DNA of 54,003 bases from Candidatus Hydrogenedentota bacterium (GCA_020849535.1 JADLGB010000173.1:1-54003); one strand, 5' to 3'. Positions 37,468-46,989 are shown, counted from the first letter of the stretch. Numbers and translations: made by a program. The notes: a model not told the origin generated them from the sequence alone.

Positions 37468-38292
37468 ATGGCTCAGGCTCAAGTCGCTCTGGCCGCGGCG
37501 GAAGACGCCGTTCAACATCCTGGGCTGCGCGTGGCCATGATCCAGATGGATGTGATCGACGGTGACCTGGCGGAAAACATGCGGCGCGCGGAGCAGGGCA
37601 TCCGGGAAGCGGCGGACCAGAAGGCGGATCTGGTTTGTCTGCCCGAGGCAGCCGATCTCGGCTGGCTCTATCAGAAAGCGCGCGAAGACGCCCAGCCCAT
37701 TCCCGGTGCGTATACCGACCTGCTGTCGAATCTCGCGAAGGAACTCAAGGTCTGGATCTGCGGCGGATGTCTCGAAAAAGACGGTGACAAGACTTTCAAC
37801 TCTGCAATCCTCATCGACCGCTCGGGCACCATTGTGCTCAAGCACAGGAAGATCAGCACGCTTCCCAAGCTTACGGCCCACCTGTACGACGCAGGAAATG
37901 CGGAAGACATCAAGGTGGTGGATACCGAATTTGGACGCGTGGGCGTGACGATCTGCGCCGACAACTTCAATATCGTGCATCCGCAGAAGGTTGCAGACCA
38001 GGGCGCGTGGCTGCTGATCACCCCGCACGGTTTCGCGGAGAAACAGGAAGACCTGCTCGACAACGGGGTCGCCTTCATCAACCACATCAAGAACGTGGCA
38101 GGCAAGACCAAGCTCTGGGTAGTCGGCACCAACACGGCACTTTCCGAAGTCGCCGGAGGCGATTGGAAGGGCTACCTGCACAGCGGCGCCTCAACCGTCG
38201 CCGACCCCACCGGTAAGGCCAGGGTCATCGGCAGATTCCTCGAACCGGACCTCGTCATCTACGACATCCCGGCCGCGCCCCATCCCAGGTGA
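37468..38292 (+). CDS. Carbon-nitrogen hydrolase (nitrilase superfamily)
   Basis: 274 aa from the ATG at 37468, with AGGAG 9 bases upstream. The Glu-Lys-Cys triad is intact: Glu in VCLPEAADLGW, Lys in VLKHRKIST and Cys in VTICADNFNI. A second conserved Glu is in the following region. Such enzymes cleave amide or nitrile C-N bonds; the substrate is not evident. An in-frame ATG at 37363 also has a good GGAG and would add a 35-residue front with a weak hydrophobic stretch (LVYLAFMLPAF), so an exported form cannot be excluded. Confidence 0.85.
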   Translation: MAQAQVALAAAEDAVQHPGLRVAMIQMDVIDGDLAENMRRAEQGIREAADQKADLVCLPEAADLGWLYQKAREDAQPIPGAYTDLLSNLAKELKVWICGGCLEKDGDKTFNSAILIDRSGTIVLKHRKISTLPKLTAHLYDAGNAEDIKVVDTEFGRVGVTICADNFNIVHPQKVADQGAWLLITPHGFAEKQEDLLDNGVAFINHIKNVAGKTKLWVVGTNTALSEVAGGDWKGYLHSGASTVADPTGKARVIGRFLEPDLVIYDIPAAPHPR

Positions 38293-38463
38293 ACGGGGGA
38301 AAGTCCGCTGGGTCGCTGACCGCCTCTGTAATCCGGCATTCATCGGATCCTTGGCGCTTGGAGATAGGGAAAGAGGTTAGTCCGGATTTCTCACACGTAC
38401 ACCGTGCAAGCGACGAGGACGCACCAGAGTCTCGGAAACCGCTGGTTCAACTGGAGACAGAAT

Positions 38464-38499
38464 CACGGCCCCGCGTGCTGCTCAGCACGCAGGGCCGTG
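38464..38499. terminator. Strong hairpin between convergent genes (possible bidirectional terminator)
   Basis: CACGGCCC (38464-38471) pairs with GGGCCGTG (38492-38499) and, after one mismatch, GCGTGCTG (38473-38480) with CAGCACGC (38483-38490), closing on a 2-base loop. It is very stable and lies between two genes that end toward each other, but no U-tract follows on either strand. The rest of the gap 38293-38523 shows nothing else. Confidence 0.5.
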
Positions 38500-38523
38500 T
38501 GATGAGTACTTTCGGGTGGTCGC

Positions 38524-38889
38524 CTACTGCTCTTCGTTCTCCAGAACGATAGCGGCGTCTTGATTGCCCATCTGAATCGCCACATCCAGCGGGGTGCGGC
38601 CTTCGTTGTCGGTCGCGTTGGACTTGGCGGGATACTCGTTCATCAGCATCTCGATAACATCGGGCTGGTTCCCCGCCGCTGCGTGGTGCAACAACGTCAT
38701 CCCAGTGTCATCTGGTGCGTTGACATCAAACCCCTTGCGTAACATCTCTCGTAAGGAGTCGGTATCCCCCGTCTCCGCAGCTTCATAAATGGAGCCACTT
38801 CCCGAGGTGGGAACACGGCCGCAACCGGCGAAGCCGAGAACTGAAACAGCGACTATCGCAATCACCATTCGGATGAACAATCTCTGCAT
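38524..38889 (-). CDS. Ankyrin-repeat protein, probable lipoprotein
   Basis: 121 aa from the ATG at 38889, which has GGGAG 7 bases upstream. A signal peptide (IRMVIAIVAVSVLGFAGC) ends in a lipobox-like F-A-G-C; the residue at -3 is Phe instead of the usual Leu, so lipidation is likely but not certain. About three ankyrin repeats follow (IYEAAETGDTDSLREMLRKG, GMTLLHHAAAGNQPDVIEML, GRTPLDVAIQMGNQDAAIVL). It lies 41 bases after the prepilin gene on the same strand. Ankyrin repeats bind proteins; the partner is unknown. Confidence 0.85.
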   Translation of the reverse strand: MQRLFIRMVIAIVAVSVLGFAGCGRVPTSGSGSIYEAAETGDTDSLREMLRKGFDVNAPDDTGMTLLHHAAAGNQPDVIEMLMNEYPAKSNATDNEGRTPLDVAIQMGNQDAAIVLENEEQ

Positions 38890-38930
38890 ACCACCTCTCC
38901 CCCTTCGACAATTAGGCATCAACAGACTCA

Positions 38931-39935
38931 TCAGGGCGAATACTGAACCGAGTCGCTCAGGAGTGCATGGCTCGTTACCCAGTACTTCGACCCGTCGTCT
39001 GAGGGATACTTACTGAATTCCACATGCCCATCCATGAACAGAATGTTGGCGCCGCCCGGGAGGTGGCAAAAGTCCTTTCCGCCCTCAGAAACCGCGCCCG
39101 ACGTTCCCGAGGTGCGGATCGTGTCCCACATCACGGACACGCCAGATTGCGCAGTGGCCGCGCCCGCCGGATTGTTGATGTCTGTGATGAGGAAACGCTC
39201 GATACCTTCCTTCAGCCACTTGATTGTCGGAAAAGAGCCGTCCGTGAGCGCCACGGGCATTTCATAGTCCTTCCCTTGATTGCCCAGGCATCCCATGCCC
39301 CTCGGGGTGTCGGTGTAGCTTCTGTGCATCTGCAGGAAGATCGCTGCCGAGTCGGCCGGAAGCCTCATGGTCAGCGGATCGAACAAGACCCCCCAGTAGG
39401 AGTACGACCAATCGGCGCCGTAGGCGTAACAGTCGTTGGGGCTTGCTTCACAATCATTGTTTGAAGCCAAATGTACTTTGCTTGCGACCGGATAGTTCGT
39501 GCCCGCCCATCCGGTGCCAACCGTGCGAAGCAGGCCGTTCTTGTCGTAGGACGTTCTTAGCGCTACATCGGCACCATTCTTCAGTGGTCCAGAATCCACG
39601 TCGGAGGGGCACTTGTAAATGTTCCAGTCCGTACAGTATTCCGGCCACAGCATCATCATGTCGATGCCATGCCAGACCCGCACACTGGCGCCTGCCACAA
39701 GCGGATCATAGGTGTTGTCGTACCGCACAGTTCTGTTGACCCACTTGCCCTTGTTCTCATCGGCGAACATTTTGTGAATCAGTCCGAACTGCTTGAGGTT
39801 GTTCTGACAGGAGGCGCGGCGCGCCGCTTCACGGGCACGCGCCAACGCCGGCAACAGAATGGCTGCAAGAATGCCTATGATGGCAATCACTACGAGCAAT
39901 TCGATCAAGGTGAACCCTCGTCGTCCGTTCTTCAT
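38931..39935 (-). CDS. DUF1559-type prepilin-like protein
   Basis: 334 aa. Starts [20 protein letters not shown]: type IV prepilin signal with cleavage after the Gly and Glu at +5, then a hydrophobic helix. The C-terminus has the hallmark H-x9-DG-type motif ([19 protein letters not shown]). These proteins are numerous in planctomycetes and related phyla; they are probably surface pseudopilins, with unknown ligands. GGGGAG precedes the ATG. Promoter-like boxes are found at 40099-40126. Confidence 0.93.
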   Translation of the reverse strand: MKNGRRGFTLIELLVVIAIIGILAAILLPALARAREAARRASCQNNLKQFGLIHKMFADENKGKWVNRTVRYDNTYDPLVAGASVRVWHGIDMMMLWPEYCTDWNIYKCPSDVDSGPLKNGADVALRTSYDKNGLLRTVGTGWAGTNYPVASKVHLASNNDCEASPNDCYAYGADWSYSYWGVLFDPLTMRLPADSAAIFLQMHRSYTDTPRGMGCLGNQGKDYEMPVALTDGSFPTIKWLKEGIERFLITDINNPAGAATAQSGVSVMWDTIRTSGTSGAVSEGGKDFCHLPGGANILFMDGHVEFSKYPSDDGSKYWVTSHALLSDSVQYSP

Positions 39936-40098
39936 ACCGTTAATCTCCCCCAGATTCGATACTTCAAATACTCTGAAACACAGCTTCTCAACGCCTCACG
40001 CCCCTTCCACAGGCGCTTCCACCTCCTCTTTTTGAATGCAATACAACAGGAGCTGAATATGGATAGGGATTTGCACCTTCCCAGTCCTCACTTCAAGA

Positions 40099-40126
40099 CT
40101 TATCACGAAAATGCAATTTTTGTCAA
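40099..40126 (-). promoter_or_regulatory. Putative promoter of the prepilin gene
   Basis: Minus strand: perfect TTGACA (40126-40121), 16 bases, GATAAG (40104-40099). The leader to the ATG at 39935 would be about 155 bases. The local sequence is AT-rich compared with the window. The gap 39936-40405 otherwise holds no convincing gene. Confidence 0.45.
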
Positions 40127-40263
40127 CAAGTATTGTTTGCGCATGGATGCATCGGGTTCGCATCACTCGGAAGAAGCGGGCGGAGCACACCAAACGTGCC
40201 CTGAGTCCCGTAGCGGAAGTCCTTGGCCTGCACGAAATTGCGCACTGCGGGCTTTCAGGACTC

Positions 40264-40316
40264 GGAGACGCGTCTCCATTGGGGAACGTGAATGACTGAG
40301 CGGGCTCTACGTAGAG
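40264..40316. other. Two perfect palindromes in an intergenic region
   Basis: GGAGACGCGTCTCC (40264-40277, 14 bp) and CTCTACGTAGAG (40305-40316, 12 bp) lie 27 bases apart, between the symporter's 3' end and the prepilin promoter. They could be protein-binding sites, but nothing links them to a regulator. Confidence 0.35.
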
Positions 40317-40405
40317 GCGATACCGACCCGTGGCCCCTGCTCAAACGAACAAGTGGACTTGGCGCTGCCCGCGCGGTGAGTTCGTCAACCCGACGCCGGT
40401 AACCG

Positions 40406-42190
40406 TCACGCCGCGGGTTTTGGCTTGCTGCCCCACGCGACCGCGCCACCCACGATAGCGAGCAGCAGGCCCACCCCACCGGCGAGCAGCAGTTCGGTGC
40501 GGCCGGATATCCATGGCAACACGGCCAGCAACAGCACTCCGATACATAAGACCGCCACACCGACGACGCGGAATGGCGAGAAGATGTCTTTCTTCTCGAC
40601 AGGAAGGCTGTCTTCGGGTAGTTGGCCGATGGGGGTGTGCGCACGTTTGAGAAAGGCGTCTGTACGTTCCTGGGCCTCGGCAGTTGCCGGCTTGAGCCAA
40701 CTGATCACGCTCATGAAAAGAAGGGTCACGGTCGAGGTGAGCAGCAGGTAGACGATTTCCATCTTTATGGCCAGCCCGCGCAGCAGGATCTCGTCATCGC
40801 GCGAGAACAGCCAGTCCATGGAGAAGGGCAATGAAGCGAACTGCGAACGAAAGAAGCCGTCGTAACTCTTGATGGCGAACAGGGTGAGCCCAGCGGCGAG
40901 GCCGGCAAGGCATCCGATGACTGCTCCGGCATTATTCATGCGCCGGGAAACGAGACCGAGCAACATGGGGATGGCGACGGGCGCCGTGGCGAGACCGAAG
41001 AGGGTCACCATGGTGCGGAACAGGTCCTCGGACTTGCCGCGCGACATGAGAAGACCAACCCCCAGCGCAAACAGGCCGAACACAATCGTCATGACACGGC
41101 CCACCTGTACCAATTCCCGTTGACTTGCCTGAGGATGGAAGAGGCGGCGGTAGACGTCATTGGTCAGGACGCTCGCGCAGACGTTGTAGTCGGAACTGAG
41201 CGTGGACATGGTCGCGGCGAACATCGCGGCGACGATCAGGCCCAGCATGCCCGCGGGCAGAAGCTGCGTACACAGGAGGGGATAAATGTGGCCGGCATCT
41301 TCCACGCCGGGAATGAATTGGTTCGCGGCGATGGCCGGGAAGAACATGAGCGGTGGCCCGATCACGTAGAGCGCCACGACGGTCCAGCCCACTTTGAGGG
41401 CGTCCTTCTCTTTGGGTACGCAGTAGTAACGCTGGATGAGCGACCAGTTGATGCTGCTCCACGCCAGCGCATAGAGAAGGATCACCGGAATAACATAACT
41501 CCAGCCAAACTCCTCGGAGGTCGGACGGAAGAACCCCTCCGGGGCCGTCGAGAAGATCTTCTCCAATCCTCCCGCGCGCGAGATGGACAGCGGCAGCAGG
41601 ATGAGGACGCCGGCCATGAGCACCACGAACTGAATGAAATCCGTCACGGTCACCGCCCATAATCCGCCCAAGAACGTGCTGATGAGGATGATGCCGCCCG
41701 CGGCCAGTACGCTGTACTCGATGCGCAATCCGGTGCACACCGAAATGAACGTACCCGTTGCGAACAGCTTGATCCCGTCGTCCACCAGCTTCACGGGCAC
41801 GCCGTGCCAGGCGAAGAGTTGGCGCAGGAAAGGACTGTATCGCGTCTCGATGTACTCGACGGGGCTGTCGATGCGGGCCCGGCGCCAGCGGACCGCGAAG
41901 AGTGTCACGCTGAAAATCGTCGCGGGGATCGCCACCCAGAGCAGCGTAACGCCCACCCAGCCGTGCCGGTAACACAGCCCGGGATAGAACACGAAGGCGG
42001 CCACGCTGAAACTGCTCATGTAAAAAGAGACGCCGCTCAGCCACCACGGGATGTTGTTCCCGCCGCTGAAGTAGTCCTTGATATGGCGCATGCGGTTGTA
42101 GAAATACGCGCCGATTCCCAGCATCAGCACGAAATAGCCCACGATGATCAGCATGTCGGGGAGTTCGAGGTGTCCCACTGATTTCGGCAT
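40406..42190 (-). CDS. Sodium:solute symporter (SSS family)
   Basis: 594 aa with about 13-14 membrane segments. Family features: IIVGYFVLMLGIGAYFYNR at the start, DYFSGGNNIPWWLSGVSFYM, and the sodium-site helix region AAMFAATMSTLSSDYNVCAS. Carries a small organic solute, often a sugar, inward with sodium. It is the last of three minus-strand genes, 39 bases after a secreted sugar-isomerase-like gene, which favours a carbohydrate substrate (inference). A long charged loop before the last helices (EAQERTDAFLKRAHTPIG) is typical of long SSS members. Confidence 0.93.
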   Translation of the reverse strand: MPKSVGHLELPDMLIIVGYFVLMLGIGAYFYNRMRHIKDYFSGGNNIPWWLSGVSFYMSSFSVAAFVFYPGLCYRHGWVGVTLLWVAIPATIFSVTLFAVRWRRARIDSPVEYIETRYSPFLRQLFAWHGVPVKLVDDGIKLFATGTFISVCTGLRIEYSVLAAGGIILISTFLGGLWAVTVTDFIQFVVLMAGVLILLPLSISRAGGLEKIFSTAPEGFFRPTSEEFGWSYVIPVILLYALAWSSINWSLIQRYYCVPKEKDALKVGWTVVALYVIGPPLMFFPAIAANQFIPGVEDAGHIYPLLCTQLLPAGMLGLIVAAMFAATMSTLSSDYNVCASVLTNDVYRRLFHPQASQRELVQVGRVMTIVFGLFALGVGLLMSRGKSEDLFRTMVTLFGLATAPVAIPMLLGLVSRRMNNAGAVIGCLAGLAAGLTLFAIKSYDGFFRSQFASLPFSMDWLFSRDDEILLRGLAIKMEIVYLLLTSTVTLLFMSVISWLKPATAEAQERTDAFLKRAHTPIGQLPEDSLPVEKKDIFSPFRVVGVAVLCIGVLLLAVLPWISGRTELLLAGGVGLLLAIVGGAVAWGSKPKPAA

Positions 42191-42229
42191 GGCGGCAAGT
42201 CTCCTTCCGTAAGGCGATCGGACGGCGGG

Positions 42230-43117
42230 CTATTTGAAGACGCCGATGGAACGCGCGTACGCGACAGAATCGGCGATGGCTTTGAGGGTTTGCTCTTCGG
42301 TCAGATCAACGCCCTTCGTGCCTTCGAACTCGAGCGTCACAGGGCCGGAGTATCCTTGTTCGCGCAGCATCGAAACGACGGCCGGGAAGTCCACGACGCC
42401 CTGGCCCAGGACCGGGAACTCCCAAGTCTCAAACGCGCCCGAGTGGTCCTTGAACTCGACCGTGGCCACGAGACCGATGCTCTTGCGCAGTTCGTCTACG
42501 GCGGTCGTGTTCTGGTTGTAGTAGGTGATATTCGCGGTATCGAAGTTGACGCGGACATTAGGGTGGTTGACCGCTTTCATCGTCTCAATCTGAACGTCGC
42601 CGTTGGTTCCCAGGTCGGGGTGCGTTTCCAGGGCGATGATCACGCCGTATTTCTTCGCCACCTCGCCAGCGGCCCGGAGCCGCTCGTACGCCGCTTCCTT
42701 CGGGGACTCGCCGCGTTTCGCGGAAAGGAACAGGTACTGCACGCCCATCTTCTGACACGTCGCAAACTGGGGTTCGAGTTCCTGCGCGAAGGTGTCTTTG
42801 CTCAAATCCGCGCTTCCGCGAAAGACCACCGGCGTCAAACCGTGGGTCTTCAGCTTGGCGGACACCGCCTCCACGTCAGCGGGGGCGGGCACGGCCATGA
42901 AGAGGTACTTGACGCCGATCTGCTGCAGGTGCGCCCAGGCGGCTTCTTCGTATTTGCCATAGCTCATGATGCGCACCGCGAGCGGCCAGGGCTCGCCTGT
43001 GGCGTCCTTCTGCTGTGCAGTTGCGTAACCTCCTGCAAGCAGAAGCAGAGTCAGTGCGATGGAAAGTGTGAGGAACCCGGAAAAAACGCCCCGCAGACAA
43101 ACAAAAGTTCTCTTCAT
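42230..43117 (-). CDS. Secreted sugar phosphate isomerase/epimerase-like TIM barrel
   Basis: 295 aa from the ATG at 43117 (GAGAGG 7 bases upstream). An N-terminal signal peptide (GFLTLSIALTLLLLAGGYATA, cut probably after ATA) precedes an AP-endonuclease-2/xylose-isomerase-like barrel. Metal-binding pattern: Glu in IIALETHPD, Asp/His area VNFDTAN, Asp-His in VEFKDHSG and Glu in VTLEFEG. Presumably an isomerase or dehydratase acting on a sugar derivative in the periplasm. Neighbours are a symporter and a Tat-exported aminotransferase homolog. Confidence 0.88.
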   Translation of the reverse strand: MKRTFVCLRGVFSGFLTLSIALTLLLLAGGYATAQQKDATGEPWPLAVRIMSYGKYEEAAWAHLQQIGVKYLFMAVPAPADVEAVSAKLKTHGLTPVVFRGSADLSKDTFAQELEPQFATCQKMGVQYLFLSAKRGESPKEAAYERLRAAGEVAKKYGVIIALETHPDLGTNGDVQIETMKAVNHPNVRVNFDTANITYYNQNTTAVDELRKSIGLVATVEFKDHSGAFETWEFPVLGQGVVDFPAVVSMLREQGYSGPVTLEFEGTKGVDLTEEQTLKAIADSVAYARSIGVFK

Positions 43118-43145
43118 GGTTTGGCCTCTCATGTCGCTCTCCCCC

Positions 43146-43214
43146 GAGGAAAACAGGGACTGTCCCCAGCGAAGCGAGTCTTCGAGCGTAGACGGGACTG
43201 TCCCTGTTTTCCTC
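43146..43214. repeat. Long imperfect inverted repeat (21-bp arms)
   Basis: GAGGAAAACAGGGACTGTCC(C) at 43146-43166 pairs with 43194-43214 with a single mismatch at the centre of the GGGACWGTCCC core, around a 27-base loop. Each arm also contains the short palindrome-like GGGAC-TGTCCC. It lies in the 111-base gap between two co-directional genes, and may stop or stabilise the transcript between them. Confidence 0.75.
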
Positions 43215-43228
43215 AGCCCCCGTCTTCC

Positions 43229-44548
43229 TTATAAGTCGGCGCGGTGCGCCCAGACTTTCTCAAACGCCTTGACGTATTGATCGCAAACTTCGGGCACGTC
43301 TTTGGTGAAGTACGGCAGTGCGATGCTGGTGGCGTTGGCTTGGGTAGACCCGGGCAGCTCTGGAATGACCGGCTTGTGGTGCCACCACTCATCTTCCGCG
43401 TACAAGGGCAGCTCATGCTGCAATGTGTAATGCAGGGCGCTCGCATTCACGCCCTCCGCCTTCAGCGCATCAACCAGCTTGTCGCGGGTGGCGCCCGCTT
43501 CCTTCTCGTCGACAAAAAGCATGTTCCAGGCGTAGTGGAGACGCTGCACGTCATCGCGGTGGCTGGACTGCTCGTACAGACCTGGGAGCTGCAACAGGCG
43601 ATCGTTCAGTTTGCGGACCTGTGCGACGCCGGCGTCGTTGCGTTCGTCGAGGCCCTTCAGTTGGCACCGGGCAAGCGCGGCCGCGAAGGGGTGCATGCGG
43701 AATTTGAGCCCTAGACCAGAACCCTTGTACTTCATGTACGGGCTGTCGCTCGACACACCGGTCATGTCGTAGTTTCCGAAAGCCGTCGCGCGATCGAAGT
43801 CTTCCTGGTTCTGGTATATGCCCATCCCGCCCTCAATCGCCGGGAGCGGCTTGGACATCTGGAAACTGAAGATTGCCATGCGGCCCCAGGTGCCCATGCG
43901 CTTGCCCTTCAAGCGGGCGCCCTGGGCGTGGGCGGCATCTTCCAGGACGATGAGTCCCTTCTCGTTGGCCCACTCGCTGATGAGGTCCATGTCGGCCGGC
44001 AAGCCGATCCAGTGGACCGGCAACACCGCTTTCGTGTTCGGGGTGAGGCGCTTCTTCGCATCCTCGAGGTCGAAGTTGAGCGTGCGCGGATTGATGTCCA
44101 CAAAAACGGGGACCAAGCCGAACAGCCGCATGGGAACGATGGTCGCAAAGAAGGTGTAGCTGGGCACAAGGATCTCGCTGCCGGGCGGCAGGTTCAACGC
44201 GAAGAACATGGAACATAGGGCGCTGGTGCCGTTGAAATGGGCCTTGGTATACGGCGCCCCGAGGAACTCGGCCCATTCGGCCTCGAACTTGGCGTTAGGA
44301 TCGTAGCTGGGCGCGTGGATCAGGTCGAGTACCGCCTTCTCCTCCTCCGCGCCATAGCGAGGCCAATGCGCCGCGTCGCTCTGGTCCGCGGTGACCGCTT
44401 TGGGTCCGCCTTTCACGGCGAGTTGTTCGACCGCACCATACGCCGCGCGCGGCAGGCCCAGGGACGCGCCGGCGGTCAACGCGCCCGAGGCAATCAAGAA
44501 GTCACGGCGGGAAGGCCGAAAGGCGTGGGAGTCGTGTTGCATCGTCAT
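43229..44548 (-). CDS. DegT/DnrJ/EryC1/StrS aminotransferase-family protein with Tat signal
   Basis: 439 aa from the ATG at 44548 (AGGGG 7 bases upstream). Residues ~10-45 are a twin-arginine signal (PSRRDFLIASGALTAGASLG, then AAYGAVE), so the protein is exported folded, with its cofactor. The rest is a DegT-type PLP enzyme: HFNGTSAL, LVPSYTFFATI, LEDAAHAQGA and the Schiff-base Lys in FSFQMSKPLPAIEGG. Most DegT enzymes aminate nucleotide-linked keto-sugars in the cytosol, so a periplasmic member is unusual. Probably one operon with the next two genes. Confidence 0.92.
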   Translation of the reverse strand: MTMQHDSHAFRPSRRDFLIASGALTAGASLGLPRAAYGAVEQLAVKGGPKAVTADQSDAAHWPRYGAEEEKAVLDLIHAPSYDPNAKFEAEWAEFLGAPYTKAHFNGTSALCSMFFALNLPPGSEILVPSYTFFATIVPMRLFGLVPVFVDINPRTLNFDLEDAKKRLTPNTKAVLPVHWIGLPADMDLISEWANEKGLIVLEDAAHAQGARLKGKRMGTWGRMAIFSFQMSKPLPAIEGGMGIYQNQEDFDRATAFGNYDMTGVSSDSPYMKYKGSGLGLKFRMHPFAAALARCQLKGLDERNDAGVAQVRKLNDRLLQLPGLYEQSSHRDDVQRLHYAWNMLFVDEKEAGATRDKLVDALKAEGVNASALHYTLQHELPLYAEDEWWHHKPVIPELPGSTQANATSIALPYFTKDVPEVCDQYVKAFEKVWAHRADL

Positions 44549-44688
44549 GGCATTACCCCTTTTTTCAGTGCTGCGCAACGCCCCGATGCGCGGCGCGCAT
44601 GAGGATCATCTTAGTGCACGTCCGGGGGACTTTCAATCCGGCAACGAGATCGGGCGGATCTGACGGATCGGTCCGACCCGTCCGATTC

Positions 44689-45264
44689 CTATTTGCGACG
44701 CGCGCGCTGGACCTGGGCGTGGCGGGAACAATCCACGGTGTGGTCGTTCACCATGCCAGCGGCCTGCATGAAGGCGTAGCAGATGGTGGAGCCCACAAAC
44801 GTGAACCCCCGCTTCTTCAGGTCTTTGCTCATGGTGTCCGATTCGGGACTCCGCGCCGGTATCTCCCGCAAGGTCTTCCACTGGTTCACGATGGGCTTGC
44901 CCCCCACAAACTGCCAGATATAGGCATCGAAGGTACCGAATTCCGCCTGCACGGCCAGAAAGGCCTTCGCGTTCTTCACCGCGGATTCCACCTTGAGCCG
45001 GTTGCGGATGATGCGGGCGTCTTGAAGCAGCTTTTCTATCTTGCGGGCATCGTAGCGGGCGACCTTCTTCGCATCGAAGTTGTCGAACAAGGCGCGGTAC
45101 CCCTCGCGCTTCTTGAGAATGGTGGACCAACTCAGGCCCGCCTGCGCCCCATCGAGAATGAGATACTCGAAAAAGGTGCGGTCGTCGTGGAGCGGCACCC
45201 CCCACTCCGTGTCGTGGTAAATGATGTCCAATTCGCCTTTCGCCCATTCACACCGGCGTATCAT
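44689..45264 (-). CDS. tag: DNA-3-methyladenine glycosylase I
   Basis: 191 aa. Removes 3-methyladenine from DNA. Zinc and active-site residues match: Cys in IRRCEWAKG, His in YHDTEWGVPLHDDRTFFEYL, and the late VNDHTVDCSRH with His and Cys; the catalytic Glu lies in the EWG segment. The ATG at 45264 gives the usual family start; a GTG directly before it (45267) has better spacing to AGGAG. Lies between nhaA and the DegT gene, all on the minus strand. Confidence 0.95.
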   Translation of the reverse strand: MIRRCEWAKGELDIIYHDTEWGVPLHDDRTFFEYLILDGAQAGLSWSTILKKREGYRALFDNFDAKKVARYDARKIEKLLQDARIIRNRLKVESAVKNAKAFLAVQAEFGTFDAYIWQFVGGKPIVNQWKTLREIPARSPESDTMSKDLKKRGFTFVGSTICYAFMQAAGMVNDHTVDCSRHAQVQRARRK

Positions 45265-45329
45265 CACGCGCGTGTCTCCTGTTCGGGTTTGGGCCGTCCG
45301 GCCCCCAGATTGTTGCTCTCTTTCGGGCG

Positions 45330-46742
45330 TCAGTGAGAAACGGCTTCGCCAGTGCCTTGGGAGCCGTTTCGGCACACCGCGCGCAGAAGCAAGTATCCGC
45401 CCACGCCGGACAAGAAGCTCGCCAGAAAGATCCCCACTTTTGCCTCTGCCAGATGCCGGGCCATCTCCGCGGCATCCACGCCCCCGGAGGCGAACGCCAG
45501 TTCGTCAATGAACAGGGCCATGGTGAACCCGATGCCGGCGAGCCAGCTTACCCCGTATACATGGGGCCAGCGGATTCCCCTGGGCAACTCCGCCCAACCC
45601 AGCTTCACGGCCAGGAACGAAAATGACATCACACCAATCTGCTTCCCAGCCATTAGACCGAAGAGGGCACCTAAAGCGACCGGTTCGAGCAGCATGGATC
45701 CGATATTGGAGAAGTCGATGGTAACGCCCGAGTTTGCAAACGCGAACACCGGCATGATGACAAAGACGCAGAGGGGATGAAGCGCGTGCTCGATCCGTTG
45801 CAGGGGCGCTTCGACATGATGGCACTCCTTGAGTATCGCCCGGATCAACGACTGCTGCCGCGCGTTGACCAAAAGCGGATTGACATGGTCCTCGGCTCCC
45901 GTAAAACGCTGCAGGAGCGTAGACATGCGGCCGAAGAAGTGCGGCGTTTCATACCGGGCATCGGCGGGTATGGTGAACGCCAGCAGGACCCCCGCGATGG
46001 TCGCATGGACTCCCGAAAGGAGAAACTCGAACCAGACAATGGCCCCGATGACCGCGTATGGAAAGGTCTGGCGTACTCCAAGTCGGCTCAGACCATAGGA
46101 GAGGACCACGAGAAAGGCTCCCACGAGTAACGGACGCACGGCCAATTGATCCGTATAGAAGAGTGCGATCACCAGGACCGAGCCGATGTCATCGACGATG
46201 GCCAGGGCCACCAGGAACACCCCAATGGAGGCTGGGACGCGCCCTCCCAGGAGGGCGAGGCATCCGGTGGCAAACGCAATATCTGTGGCCATGGGGATGC
46301 CCCAACCTTTGGCGGCGGGGGTCCCGGCGTTGAGGGAATAGAAGATGAGCGCGGGGACAAGCATCCCCCCCAGGGCCGCCATCGCGGGGAGCAGGGCCTT
46401 GCGAACGCTCGCCAGCTCGCCGACCAGCAATTCGCGCTTGATCTCGAGGCCGACCATGAAGAAGAAGATCGCCATGAGCCCATCATTGATCCAGTGGTGC
46501 AGGCTCTGGTCTAGCTTCCATTCCCCTACCGAGAAGGTCAGATGGGTATGCCACAAATGGGCGTACCATTCCGCGGCCGGGCTGTTGGCGATGATGAGCG
46601 CGGCAAGTGCCGACAACAGGAGAATTCCCGCCGCCACGGCGTCTTGCTTGAAGAACTGGACAAGAGGAGACACCTGTTCCAGTTCAGGAAGTTGACTCTG
46701 TTTTTCCACGATCGGCAGTTCCTTGCATTGACTGGGTGGCAT
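45330..46742 (-). CDS. nhaA: Na+/H+ antiporter NhaA
   Basis: 470 aa, 12 membrane segments, inner membrane. Exchanges sodium for protons. Key regions: LMAIFFFMVGLEIKRELLVG, MATDIAFATG and the ion-binding Asp pair in LAIVDDIGSV (equivalent to Asp163/Asp164 of E. coli), plus Lys in the KQIGVM helix. An extended N-terminus of ~50 residues (EKQSQLPELEQVSPLVQFF) exceeds the E. coli enzyme. Start uncertain: ATG at 46742 is used; a nearby GTG with AAGGA is an alternative. Divergent from gltA. Confidence 0.93.
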   Translation of the reverse strand: MPPSQCKELPIVEKQSQLPELEQVSPLVQFFKQDAVAAGILLLSALAALIIANSPAAEWYAHLWHTHLTFSVGEWKLDQSLHHWINDGLMAIFFFMVGLEIKRELLVGELASVRKALLPAMAALGGMLVPALIFYSLNAGTPAAKGWGIPMATDIAFATGCLALLGGRVPASIGVFLVALAIVDDIGSVLVIALFYTDQLAVRPLLVGAFLVVLSYGLSRLGVRQTFPYAVIGAIVWFEFLLSGVHATIAGVLLAFTIPADARYETPHFFGRMSTLLQRFTGAEDHVNPLLVNARQQSLIRAILKECHHVEAPLQRIEHALHPLCVFVIMPVFAFANSGVTIDFSNIGSMLLEPVALGALFGLMAGKQIGVMSFSFLAVKLGWAELPRGIRWPHVYGVSWLAGIGFTMALFIDELAFASGGVDAAEMARHLAEAKVGIFLASFLSGVGGYLLLRAVCRNGSQGTGEAVSH

Positions 46743-46832
46743 TCTGTCGATTCTCGGCCCCAAAGTCCAGAATGGGCGGGAAAGGACATTCTGGAAGGCA
46801 CGGCCTTGGCGGGAATGATGCATACCAAGAGG

Positions 46833-46862
46833 TTGATTCAGAAAGGCCTTGCCGGATATAGT
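46833..46862 (+). promoter_or_regulatory. Putative sigma70-type promoter of gltA
   Basis: TTGATT (46833-46838), 18 bases, TATAGT (46857-46862), in the gap between divergent nhaA and gltA. The leader to the ATG at 46990 would be about 120 bases. Confidence 0.5.
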
Positions 46863-46989
46863 ACGCCTCCTCTTGGGATATGCGCGCGCGGCGCGCTAGG
46901 GCTGTATGGGCGCTGGGAGGTTTCTGGGTTCTGTCAAAGGGGGACCCAGCGTGTGTTGGCGCCGTGACCGGACGGAAACGGAGAACAGT

